From: Roseibaca calidilacus
GTDB lineage: Bacteria; Pseudomonadota; Alphaproteobacteria; Rhodobacterales; Rhodobacteraceae
DNA: 64,000 bases
Reading direction: 5' to 3'
NCBI RefSeq assembly: GCF_001517585.1
Contig: NZ_FBYC01000001.1
Span: 1 to 64,000 of the forward strand
Position numbers and translations under genes: made by a program. The first letter of the stretch is position 1. Each line of letters starts with the position of its first letter. The notes below the pieces were generated by a model. It saw only the letters and a program-made list of their open reading frames with translations. It did not search any database and was not told the DNA's origin. Of this stretch, positions 51,252-58,617 are shown in pieces.

Positions 51252-51259
51252 CCAAAATC

Positions 51260-51296
51260 GGCGGGGCCTTCACCGGGCAGAATCCACGGTCCCGCC
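51260..51296 (+). promoter_or_regulatory. Intercistronic stem-loop after the giant gene
   Basis: GGCGGGGCC (51260-51268) can pair with GGTCCCGCC (51288-51296) as a 9-bp stem with one G-U pair and a 19-nt loop. No U-run follows (TGCCAAAAG), so a full terminator is unlikely. It could stabilise the 3' end of the giant message or reduce read-through into the machinery genes. Confidence 0.45.
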
Positions 51297-51334
51297 TGCC
51301 AAAAGAAAATGCCTAGTTACAAGGAAATGACCTC

Positions 51335-51661
51335 ATGGCTAAAGAACCTCAGAAAACCGACAGCCGGAAAACGGTGGTGTTCCGCGATGGCGCAATGCGC
51401 ACAAGCTATTGCAATGTCGTCAATGTTGCTGCGACATCCGAGGAATTCGCCTTGCTCATCGGGGTGGGGCGGTCTTGGCATGGCAAGGGTGATGAGTTTG
51501 AGGTCGATCTCAACGACCGTGTGATCATGACGCCCCCTACGGCAAAGCGCCTTGCCGCGATGCTGATAAACGCCATCGCCCAGCACGAACAGCGCTATGG
51601 CACCATCGACGCCTCGGCACAGCCGCCGACGCCCGAGACCAATACCTCCGTCTCTAACTGA
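51335..51661 (+). CDS. DUF3467-like small protein
   Basis: A 108-residue soluble protein. The sequence follows the DUF3467 pattern: an N-terminal strand with YCNVVNVAATSEEFALLIGVG, a middle DLNDRVIMTPPTAKRLAAMLINAI, then QHEQRYGTI and an unstructured polar tail. DUF3467 proteins have no established function. AAGGA lies 9 nt before the ATG. It sits between the giant substrate gene and the export machinery, 30 nt before the next gene. A small cytoplasmic protein in that position could be a chaperone or targeting factor for the giant protein, which is inference only. There is no signal peptide or membrane segment. Confidence 0.7.
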   Translation: MAKEPQKTDSRKTVVFRDGAMRTSYCNVVNVAATSEEFALLIGVGRSWHGKGDEFEVDLNDRVIMTPPTAKRLAAMLINAIAQHEQRYGTIDASAQPPTPETNTSVSN

Positions 51662-51691
51662 CCCTTTGTGCGCGCGGAAAGCTGATCATAG

Positions 51692-53521
51692 ATGCAGGAC
51701 ATCCTGAGCGCGCCGTCCAAGGGGAAATCGGCGCAGGCAGATAAAACGGACACTATTGCCCGACTGCAGGACTGGTGCGCAGAGTTGCGCGCGCGACTGC
51801 CGGGGCTGGTGGAAGTTGCCCTGTTGCGCCTTGCCCCCGAGGGCAGCGCGCTGATCACTGCGGCACCCGAGGATACGGTGACGGGCCGCTTGGGATATCG
51901 GGAAGCAATAGCCCGCATGCGGGCGGCGCAGGCAGCGGTGCTTTTGCCCCTCGACCGGACCGAGGATGGCATAGCCGAGGTCATCGCGATGCCGGTGCGC
52001 CCGCCGCATGCCGCGTCCGGCGCACCTGCCGAGATCGCCGTTCTGGTCGGGGTCGCTGAAATGTCGGCTTCGCGTGTGCAATTGATCATGGCGCAGCTCG
52101 AGGTGGCGCTAGGCTGGCTGATGTTTCATCTGGGCCGTCAAGCCATGGACGAGACAAGGGAACTTGCGCAGATCCACGAGCAGGCCTTCCTGATCTGTGC
52201 CGAGATGCTCGACGCCGAACGACCGACCGAGGCGCGCCAGATCCTGGCGTCGCTGCTTGCCAAGTATCTCAAGGCCGACCGCGTGGTGCTGGTGCGACTG
52301 GGGATCTTCGGGCTGCGCATTCAGTCGATCAGCGGCGAAAGCAAGTTTGACAAAAAGTCCCAGTTGAATGATTTGACACGGCAGGTCGCCCATGAGGCGC
52401 AACTGCGCCGGGCGCCGATCAGCTGGCGGCGCAGCGCGCCGGAAAAGGCCTCCTTGATGGGACGCCTGGGCGAGATGCATGGCGATGCCGCCATTGATGC
52501 TGTGCCGCTGACCGATGCGCTGGGCAACATCACCGAGGTTGTGGTGTTGCATTGGTCTGACGACGCCCAACTGCCCGATATAGATGCATGGTCGGTGGTC
52601 TGGACGCTTGCCCGACCCATTCTTGCCGAAAAGGACCGGGCGGCACGCGGCTTTGTCATGCGCAACCTTATGGCGTCGAAAACGGTGCTGAGGCGACTGT
52701 TCGGGCCGCGGGCCTTCAAGCTGAAGCTGGTTGCCGCCCTGTTGCTGACCGCGGTCTTTGTCACGGCCTTCGTGCAGGTCGAGGACACGCTGCGCGCCGA
52801 TGTGGTGATCGATGATCCCGACTTGCGGGTTATGAGCGCGCCAATCGACGGATTTATCGAAGAGGTTTTCGTCATCCCCGGTGACCGGGTAAGCGCCGGT
52901 CAGGCTCTGCTGAAGCTAGAGGATGATGAGATCCGGCTGCGTATCGCCGAGCTTGAAGCCCAAAAGGCGCGTCATATGGCCCGCGCCGCATTGGCTCGTT
53001 CAAACCGCGACCGGGCCGAGGCCGCCGTTGCCGAAGCCGAACAGGCCGAGACCGACGCCCGCCTGTCGCTGGCGCGCCGTGAACTGGCCCAGACTGTGAT
53101 CAGTGCCCGCGTGGACGGGATCATTCTGGAGGGCGACCTGCGCCAGAGGCTTGGCGCGCGGGTCACCTTTGGGGAAGAGCTGATGCGGATCGCGCCGCAG
53201 CAGGGGATCGAAGTGCAGCTTTCGGTGCGCAACCGCGATGGCGACAGGCTCGCGATCGGGTTGCAGGGGCGCTTGCGCCTGGAGGCGGCGCCGGATGTGC
53301 CGCTGAGCGTGCAGGTCATGCGTTTGCAGCCGCGCGCCGAGACCATAGACGGCGAATTGCGCTTCGTAGCCTTCGGTGAACTGTCTGCGGGCGCGCTCGA
53401 GATCGAGAATGGCATGCAGGGTGCGGCGCGTCTCGATCTGGGGCAGGCCACGATCTACGCGGTCTGGATCCGGCCGATCCTAGAGACGGTCTACATGTTC
53501 CTCTGGCGGTGGCTGCCGTAA
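51692..53521 (+). CDS. GAF-like / transmembrane / HlyD-type adaptor protein
   Basis: A 609-residue membrane adaptor. Residues 1 to about 340 look cytoplasmic and GAF-like (helix-strand pattern ending in helices, QIHEQAFLICAEMLDAE, then AVPLTDALGNITEVVVLHW). One membrane segment lies at about 348-366 (KLVAALLLTAVFVTAFVQV). A periplasmic HlyD part follows: lipoyl-like half motifs (MSAPIDGFIEEVFVIPGDRV and later ISARVDGIILEGDLRQRLG) around a coiled-coil hairpin at about 415-475, then a beta-barrel domain. HlyD proteins connect inner-membrane export machinery to TolC. The large cytoplasmic N-terminus is unusual for HlyD, which normally has a short one, and could sense a ligand or contact the SecA-like motor. 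Its stop overlaps the next start (TAATG). Confidence 0.82.
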   Translation: MQDILSAPSKGKSAQADKTDTIARLQDWCAELRARLPGLVEVALLRLAPEGSALITAAPEDTVTGRLGYREAIARMRAAQAAVLLPLDRTEDGIAEVIAMPVRPPHAASGAPAEIAVLVGVAEMSASRVQLIMAQLEVALGWLMFHLGRQAMDETRELAQIHEQAFLICAEMLDAERPTEARQILASLLAKYLKADRVVLVRLGIFGLRIQSISGESKFDKKSQLNDLTRQVAHEAQLRRAPISWRRSAPEKASLMGRLGEMHGDAAIDAVPLTDALGNITEVVVLHWSDDAQLPDIDAWSVVWTLARPILAEKDRAARGFVMRNLMASKTVLRRLFGPRAFKLKLVAALLLTAVFVTAFVQVEDTLRADVVIDDPDLRVMSAPIDGFIEEVFVIPGDRVSAGQALLKLEDDEIRLRIAELEAQKARHMARAALARSNRDRAEAAVAEAEQAETDARLSLARRELAQTVISARVDGIILEGDLRQRLGARVTFGEELMRIAPQQGIEVQLSVRNRDGDRLAIGLQGRLRLEAAPDVPLSVQVMRLQPRAETIDGELRFVAFGELSAGALEIENGMQGAARLDLGQATIYAVWIRPILETVYMFLWRWLP

Positions 53522-55683
53522 TGGCACGAGTGCAGCTGCACAGCGAAGACTGGTACCGCGTTTCGGCCTTGTGCCCGCGTTTGCGCCCCCAGGTTCAGGT
53601 CGCCTTGCACGATTACAAGGGTATGCCCTGGTATGTGCTGACGGATCGCTCTTCCGGGCAGACATTCCGCATGACGGCCGATGATTTCGAGATCCTGCGC
53701 CGCTTCGATGGGCGGACGAGGATTAGTGAGATCTGGAACGGTATCGCCTGGAGCCATGAGCGCGACCTGCCGCCGCAAGACGAGTTTCTGGAATTGCTGT
53801 CACGTCTGTACGACTCTGGGATCATCTTGGTCGACGCGCTGCCGCGGGCCGCGACGCTTGCGCGCGGACAGGAGGAGAAGGCGCGCGAATGGATCACGCG
53901 GCTGTTGAAATCTCCGGTGTCGCAAAAGATCGGGCTGTTCAATCCCTCGGCGCTTCTGGAAGGGCGCGTGATGACGGGCCTTGCGCATCTCGTTTTTGGA
54001 CCGGTCGGGCTGCTTCTTTGGCTGGCGGCGATTCTGGGCGGGGTCCTGACCGCGCTGTCCTACTGGCAACCCCTGACTGCGAATCTCGGCGACCGCGTTC
54101 TGGACCCCGGAAACCTGCTGATCATGGCCTGCGTTTATCCTGCGGTGAAGCTGATCCACGAACTGGCACATGCCTTGGCCGTGCGCCGTTTTGGCGGTTC
54201 GGTCACGCAGGTGGGTGTCATGTTTCTGGTTTTCGTGCCGATGCCCTATGTCGATGCCTCGCAGGCCAACGCCTTTCGGTCCCATGGGGTGCGGGCGCTG
54301 GTCACGGCGGCGGGCATCATGGCGGAATTCGCCATTGCCGGTGTGGCCATGATCCTCTGGGCCGAGGCGGATCCGGGCCTGTGGCGGGCGATACTGTTCA
54401 ACACCATCCTGCTCTGCACCATCTCGACCATTTTTTTCAACGGCAACCCTCTGTTGCGGTTTGACGCCTATTTCGTGCTGGCCGATCTGACGCAGACACC
54501 AGCGCTGGGCACGCGCGGGCAAAGGCTTTTGATGCGTCTGATCAAGCAGCTGGTGGGCCTTGATCCCGGCCCCGACACCGAAAGCGGTGGCACGGGCGAA
54601 CGCGTCTGGCTGGTCAGTTACGCGGTGGCCGCGGCGATGTATCGAGTCTTCATCGTCTTTGCCATTGCCTTCGGGCTTGCGCAGATGTTGGGAATGGCTG
54701 GGCAGATCCTGGGGGCATGGGTTGTCATCGGGGGTTTGATATGGCCCAACGCCAAGGCATTGCATGGTGTTGCCGTATCCCCCGAGGTCAGAAAGAGGAA
54801 ATGGATTCTCATGCGCAGGCTGCTCATCTTCGGTACCGCCTCTCTTGCCATGCTGGTCGTGATCCCTTTCCCGCTGCGCACGACCGTGCCGGCGGTGGTG
54901 GTGCCAAGCCCGCAAGCGGCCCTTTATTCGCGTGGCGAGGGGTTCGCGGAAACCCTGGCGGTTGAAAGCGGTGCGCCGCTCTTGCCCGGCGATGTGGTGA
55001 TGATCCTTGACCGTGCGGCGCTCGCCACGGAACTCGACGCGCTCGAGGCGCGCCGCGCGGCAAGTGCGGCACGGCTTCTGGCTGCACGCAATGATGGCGA
55101 GACCTCTCTGGCGCAAGCGATCGAGGCCGAGCTGGGCGCCATCGCGGATGGCGCGGCGCAGATCCGTGATCAACTTGCCGCGATCCGGGTGGTGGCGGAT
55201 CGGGCCGGGCAATGGGTGGACGCCCTCACTCCGGTCGAGCGGGGCATGATGGTGACACGGGGTCAGCAGCTTGGCTGGATCCTTGGGCCCGAGGATCGCA
55301 GGCTGGCGGCCCACATCCCGCAGTCGCGCGGCTTTGCCTTGCGTCACGGTGTGCAAGGGGCCCGGCTGATGGTGGCACCCGGCGATACTCGCGAGGTTGC
55401 GCCAGATGCCATCGCGCTACGCCCGGATGCTAGCCGCTCGCTGGTCGACCCGATGCTGGCCGATCGCATGGGTGGACCTGTGCTGACCGATCTGGAAAGC
55501 CCGCCAGAGGCAATTCTGGCGCTGAATGCGGCTTTTCAACTGGTGATCGATGCTCCCGGTAATGATCTTCAGCTGGGCCAGACCGTTCTGGTCAAGCTGG
55601 TCCATCCGCCCATGACCCTCTTCGATCGCTATTGGCCGCGCATCGTCACCTTTGTCGGAGAGCGTTTTGGCGCTGGCGCCTGA
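53521..55683 (+). CDS. PqqD-like / M50 site-2-type zinc protease / HlyD-like membrane protein
   Basis: A 720-residue polytopic protein. The start is ATG at 53521, overlapping the previous stop as TAATG; a possible start 12 nt upstream lacks a ribosome site. Residues about 12-75 resemble PqqD (peptide-binding RRE fold; LRPQVQVALHDYKG then TADDFEILRRFDG). About seven to eight membrane segments run from about 155 to 445. They include the zinc motif HELAH (H213, E214, H217) and NPLLRFDAYFVLADL with the presumed third ligand Asp315; relatives usually have FDG where this has FDA. The C-terminal 270 residues are HlyD-like, with a coiled coil and lipoyl-type strands (ESGAPLLPGDVVMI, GNDLQLGQTVLVKL). 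Related proteins are annotated as putative peptide zinc metalloproteases in peptide-export operons. Likely role: inner-membrane partner of the motor, perhaps processing the substrate. Confidence 0.85.
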   Translation: MARVQLHSEDWYRVSALCPRLRPQVQVALHDYKGMPWYVLTDRSSGQTFRMTADDFEILRRFDGRTRISEIWNGIAWSHERDLPPQDEFLELLSRLYDSGIILVDALPRAATLARGQEEKAREWITRLLKSPVSQKIGLFNPSALLEGRVMTGLAHLVFGPVGLLLWLAAILGGVLTALSYWQPLTANLGDRVLDPGNLLIMACVYPAVKLIHELAHALAVRRFGGSVTQVGVMFLVFVPMPYVDASQANAFRSHGVRALVTAAGIMAEFAIAGVAMILWAEADPGLWRAILFNTILLCTISTIFFNGNPLLRFDAYFVLADLTQTPALGTRGQRLLMRLIKQLVGLDPGPDTESGGTGERVWLVSYAVAAAMYRVFIVFAIAFGLAQMLGMAGQILGAWVVIGGLIWPNAKALHGVAVSPEVRKRKWILMRRLLIFGTASLAMLVVIPFPLRTTVPAVVVPSPQAALYSRGEGFAETLAVESGAPLLPGDVVMILDRAALATELDALEARRAASAARLLAARNDGETSLAQAIEAELGAIADGAAQIRDQLAAIRVVADRAGQWVDALTPVERGMMVTRGQQLGWILGPEDRRLAAHIPQSRGFALRHGVQGARLMVAPGDTREVAPDAIALRPDASRSLVDPMLADRMGGPVLTDLESPPEAILALNAAFQLVIDAPGNDLQLGQTVLVKLVHPPMTLFDRYWPRIVTFVGERFGAGA

Positions 55684-57652
55684 CATCCCCGCGCCTCGCG
55701 GCGATTTGGGCTTGTTCCCACCCGAGCGGGAGATCCCGGTCGATGAGAAACTGTCCTGGGACATCATCATCCGGCTTCGCAAATGGGCTTTGCGCTCACA
55801 CCTTTCGCGCCGCCGGCTTGTGGCATGTGTGCGTGCGGCGCGTGGCAGCTTGCGCGACCTGTCGCCGGACGCTCTGCGGGCCGAGGCGCAGGCACGCGGC
55901 GTCCGACTGGGGCAGGGGCCGCTGACGGCGCGCGGCTTGGCGGATGTGATGGCCACGGTAGACGAGGCGCTCTATCGCGCCCGCGGTTTCACCTTTCACG
56001 ACAACCAGCTTCAAGCGGGCCTTGTCATGGCCAGCGGGCATTTCGCGGAAATGGCCACTGGCGAGGGCAAGACCCTGACCGCGACATTGCCGATCGCGGT
56101 TCATGCCCTCGTCGGCTGTGGCGTTCATGTGGTCACGGTCAATGACTATCTGGCCCAACGTGACGCAGAAGAAGTCACACCGATCCTCGGTCAACTGGGG
56201 CTCAGCGTGGGCTGCGTGCTGCATGACATGGATCTTGAGCAGAAGCGCGCGGCCTATGCCTGCAACGTGACCTATTGCGCCAACAAGGAACTGGTCTTCG
56301 ATTACCTGAAGGAACGCGCGCGTTGGGATCGGCCCTCGCCGCTGGCCTATCGCCTGCAACTGTCCGGCCTTGGAGAGGAGTTCAGGGGCACGCCCCCGCT
56401 TGTGCAGGCGCTGGATTTCGTGCTGATCGACGAGGCGGATTCGGTCCTGATCGACGAGGCGAACATCCCACTGATCCTGACCGAACCCGTCGACGATACC
56501 CTGTCGGAGGCTTTTGTCGCACAGGCGATCGATCTTGTCGCCCGTGCCCCTGACGATGTGTGGGAAAGTGCCGATGCGCTTGGCTACCGCGGTCTGCGCC
56601 CCGAGGCCCTGTCGCGGTTGATCGACGGCTTGGCAGACCCCTCTCCGGAATGGCAAAGCCTTGCCATCGCGGAAGAGATGATCTCGAAAGCCCGGCTTGC
56701 ACAGGACAAGTTCATCCGCGATGTCCATTACATCATCGCAGAAGATAAAATCGTGCTGGTGGATGCACAGACCGGGCGGCCCACGCCGGACCGGACCTTG
56801 CCATGGGGCGTTCAGCAGGTGATCGAATACCGCGAGGGGCTAGAGATCAGCTCGAACCGCGCCGTGATCGCGAAGCAGAGTTTCCAGAACTACTTTTGCC
56901 GCTATCACAAGTTGGCGGGCATGAGCGGAACGCTGCGCGAGGTCCGGCAGGAATTGACGAAAACCTATGCCACGCCTGTGGCGCGCATTCCCTCCAATCG
57001 CCCGGTGATCCGCAAGCGCCTGCTGCGGCGTCTTTTCACCAGTACCGAGGACAAGATCGACTGGGCCATCGCGCGCGCCGAGGAGATGGCAAGCCTTGGG
57101 CGACCGGTTTTGATCGGCGTGTCGAGTGTGCTGTTGTCGGAACAGGCAAGCGCCGCGCTTAGCGCAATCGGTCGGGACCATGACGTCCTGAACGCCCGGC
57201 GGCCCGAGCAGGAGGCCGATATCGTCGCCTCGGCCGGTAGGGCAGGGCGGGTGACTGTGGTGACCAATATGGCCGGCCGGGGGACGGACATCAAACTGCC
57301 ACCAGAGGTCAAAGCGGCCGGCGGCCTGCATGTCATCATTCTGGATGCGCTTGAAAGCAGCCGCCTTGAGCGTCAGCTTTTCGGCCGGTCGGGGCGGCAG
57401 GGCGATCCCGGCAGCTATGACGTGGCCCATGCCCTCGACGAGGTCGAATTGCAGCGGATCCTCGGCGCGGGCACGCGCCGTCTGATCGCGGCGCTTTTGC
57501 GTCTGTCTGAGCGGCTTACCGTGCCCTTGCATTTCCACTATGTTGAGTGGAGCCGCAGGCGGCTGGAACGCCATCGGCGGAGACGTCGCTGGAAACTATT
57601 GAAAAGTGAGGAAAAGCGCAATGACTTGTTGGTTTTCACGCGCGCGGGCTAG
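55667..57652 (+). CDS. SecA-like ATPase, shortened
   Basis: A 661-residue SecA paralogue (housekeeping SecA is about 850-900). TTG at 55667 was chosen because GGAG lies 6 nt upstream; TTG at 55652 is also open. It overlaps the previous gene by 17 nt. Motor motifs are intact: Walker A MATGEGKT (K135), VNDYLAQRDAE, LIDEADSVLIDEA (D255-D258), QSFQNYFCRYHKLAGMSGT, TNMAGRGTDIKL, and arginine fingers in FGRSGRQGDPGS (R574, R577). A reduced preprotein-crosslinking region lies between the DEAD motif and QSFQNYF. After the second motor domain only about 75 residues remain, ending in a very basic helix (SRRRLERHRRRRRWKLLK). The rest of the helical scaffold, the wing domain and the zinc-binding tail are missing. 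Most likely a dedicated motor for the giant protein. Confidence 0.9.
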   Translation: MALAPDIPAPRGDLGLFPPEREIPVDEKLSWDIIIRLRKWALRSHLSRRRLVACVRAARGSLRDLSPDALRAEAQARGVRLGQGPLTARGLADVMATVDEALYRARGFTFHDNQLQAGLVMASGHFAEMATGEGKTLTATLPIAVHALVGCGVHVVTVNDYLAQRDAEEVTPILGQLGLSVGCVLHDMDLEQKRAAYACNVTYCANKELVFDYLKERARWDRPSPLAYRLQLSGLGEEFRGTPPLVQALDFVLIDEADSVLIDEANIPLILTEPVDDTLSEAFVAQAIDLVARAPDDVWESADALGYRGLRPEALSRLIDGLADPSPEWQSLAIAEEMISKARLAQDKFIRDVHYIIAEDKIVLVDAQTGRPTPDRTLPWGVQQVIEYREGLEISSNRAVIAKQSFQNYFCRYHKLAGMSGTLREVRQELTKTYATPVARIPSNRPVIRKRLLRRLFTSTEDKIDWAIARAEEMASLGRPVLIGVSSVLLSEQASAALSAIGRDHDVLNARRPEQEADIVASAGRAGRVTVVTNMAGRGTDIKLPPEVKAAGGLHVIILDALESSRLERQLFGRSGRQGDPGSYDVAHALDEVELQRILGAGTRRLIAALLRLSERLTVPLHFHYVEWSRRRLERHRRRRRWKLLKSEEKRNDLLVFTRAG

Positions 57653-58352
57653 GGCGGCTCTGGCCATGGGGCTGGCGCTTTCGGCCATTGCGATTCCCGC
57701 GGGCGCACAAGATCTGGATAGCGGATACTGTCAACTGGCCCCCATCACCGACACGCGGGTGGGTTTTGCAGGTCGCGAGATTGTGCGCGAGGTGGCCGTG
57801 GAGCTTGGCCAGCGCGTTGCGCGGGACGATGTTCTTGTGCGTCTGGATCCGGCCGGTTTGCCCGCGCGCCTGGAGCGGGCGCGTGCCGAATTGCGGCAGG
57901 CTGAACGCGCCATGGACCGGGCCAACGCGCTGGAAGGGGTGCTGGTCGCCGAAGAGCGTGACCAGCGCGAAACCGATCTGGCCGTGCGGCGGGCCACATT
58001 TCAGGAAATCGAGCTGGAGATGCAAAGGCTGACCCTACGTGCCCCGCACGGCGGCATCGTCGTGGAGATCATGGCGCGCGAGGGCGAGCTTCTGGAAGAC
58101 AGCGTCGCCATGCGCATTGTCGAATTGTCGCGCCTTCTGGTCGAAGCGGATATGCCCCTTGGGCGGTTCGGCAGCTTTGAACCGGGCCAAATCTTGCGCC
58201 TTGAAACCGAAACGGGGGGCGAGGCAGAGGCGCGCATCACCTTTGTCGATCCGCTGGCAGATCTTGCCAGCCGATCCTTTCGGATCCGGGCGGAACTGGA
58301 CAATCCCGACGGATTTTTCACACCGGGCACGACCTGCGTGTTGCTGGAGTGA
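57621..58352 (+). CDS. Periplasmic adaptor subunit (HlyD/MFP family), small
   Basis: A 243-residue periplasmic adaptor. The start is ATG at 57621 (MTCWFSRARARAALAMG), with GAGGAAAA about 8 nt upstream; GTG at 57606 is also open. It overlaps the SecA-like gene by 32 nt. A signal peptide ends near IAIPAGAQ. The mature part has a lipoyl-type first half (VGFAGREIVREVAVELGQRV, then VLVRLDPAG), a coiled-coil hairpin (about 95-130), the second half (LRAPHGGIVVEIMAREGELL) and a short beta-barrel with a final TTCVLLE. It is shorter than RND adaptors (350-400 residues) and lacks their membrane-proximal domain. It is the third HlyD-like part in the locus. Confidence 0.85.
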   Translation: MTCWFSRARARAALAMGLALSAIAIPAGAQDLDSGYCQLAPITDTRVGFAGREIVREVAVELGQRVARDDVLVRLDPAGLPARLERARAELRQAERAMDRANALEGVLVAEERDQRETDLAVRRATFQEIELEMQRLTLRAPHGGIVVEIMAREGELLEDSVAMRIVELSRLLVEADMPLGRFGSFEPGQILRLETETGGEAEARITFVDPLADLASRSFRIRAELDNPDGFFTPGTTCVLLE

Positions 58353-58500
58353 ACGCATCTGCCGCGCTTCCCCTTTTGCGAATGATCGGATGCCGCTCTG
58401 CCCCATGGGCCTTGGTGTGCAAGACGACGCTGCTCAGGACGCTTGCGGGCCTTGCGCCGTCGTTTGCAGGGAGCGCCGGGGCGAATCTGAGGTTCTGGGC
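58349..58500 (+). pseudogene. Start of a ninth locus gene, cut by IS21 DNA
   Basis: A GTG at 58349 overlaps the previous stop (GTGA), suggesting a translationally coupled next gene. About 50 residues read in frame (MNASAALPLLRMIGCRSAPW and on) before the sequence enters the IS21-type end at 58501. I do not recognise the product. The remainder is not found elsewhere in the window. It could also be chance reading of spacer DNA. Confidence 0.4.
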
Positions 58501-58617
58501 TGTTGTTTTGCGCTTACAACTGAGATGGGTTTTCACCGAGAAGTGAGCCACTGTTGTTTTTAACTGAGAACTGATCCGGCAACAGCAGAAATTGTCATTG
58601 AGAATTGATCCATGTGC
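58501..58617 (+). mobile_element. IS21-type terminal fragment
   Basis: Starts TGTTGTTTTGCGC, like the IS21 end at 3459 on the other side. It carries several CTGAGA and CGAGAA type repeats and the phrase TGTCATTGAGAATTGATCC, which matches the left IS21 end (TGTCATTGAGAATTGACCC) with one change. istA is absent: the end is joined directly to an IS3 fragment. Confidence 0.75.

Noticed and set aside
33160-50420. Possible DNA-level tandem repeat or CRISPR-like array in the RTX regions
   Set aside because: The periodicity is at protein level (GGxGxDxLx codons) with varied DNA; there are no identical repeats separated by equal-length spacers.
12000-50996. Many long minus-strand frames inside the giant gene (for example 14088-15644, 24597-26399, 44727-46271, 49098-50996), some over 500 codons
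   Set aside because: They are antisense shadows of a high-GC, Asp/Gly-rich coding region. Their products lack recognisable domains and have no ribosome sites or operon context, while the + strand frame has clear protein motifs throughout.
7275-51251. Idea that the giant frame is a nonribosomal peptide or polyketide synthase
   Set aside because: No adenylation, condensation, ketosynthase or carrier motifs were seen; the content is repeat modules and calcium-roll nonapeptides.
4646-58352. Classical type I secretion system
   Set aside because: No ABC transporter (no signature LSGGQ with Walker motifs and exporter membrane domain) is encoded anywhere in the block, although TolC and HlyD parts are present.
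58395-58560. Short + strand frames after the last adaptor gene as an extra complete gene
   Set aside because: They run into IS21 terminal sequence at 58501 and have no stop of their own before it; at most the start of a truncated gene is present.
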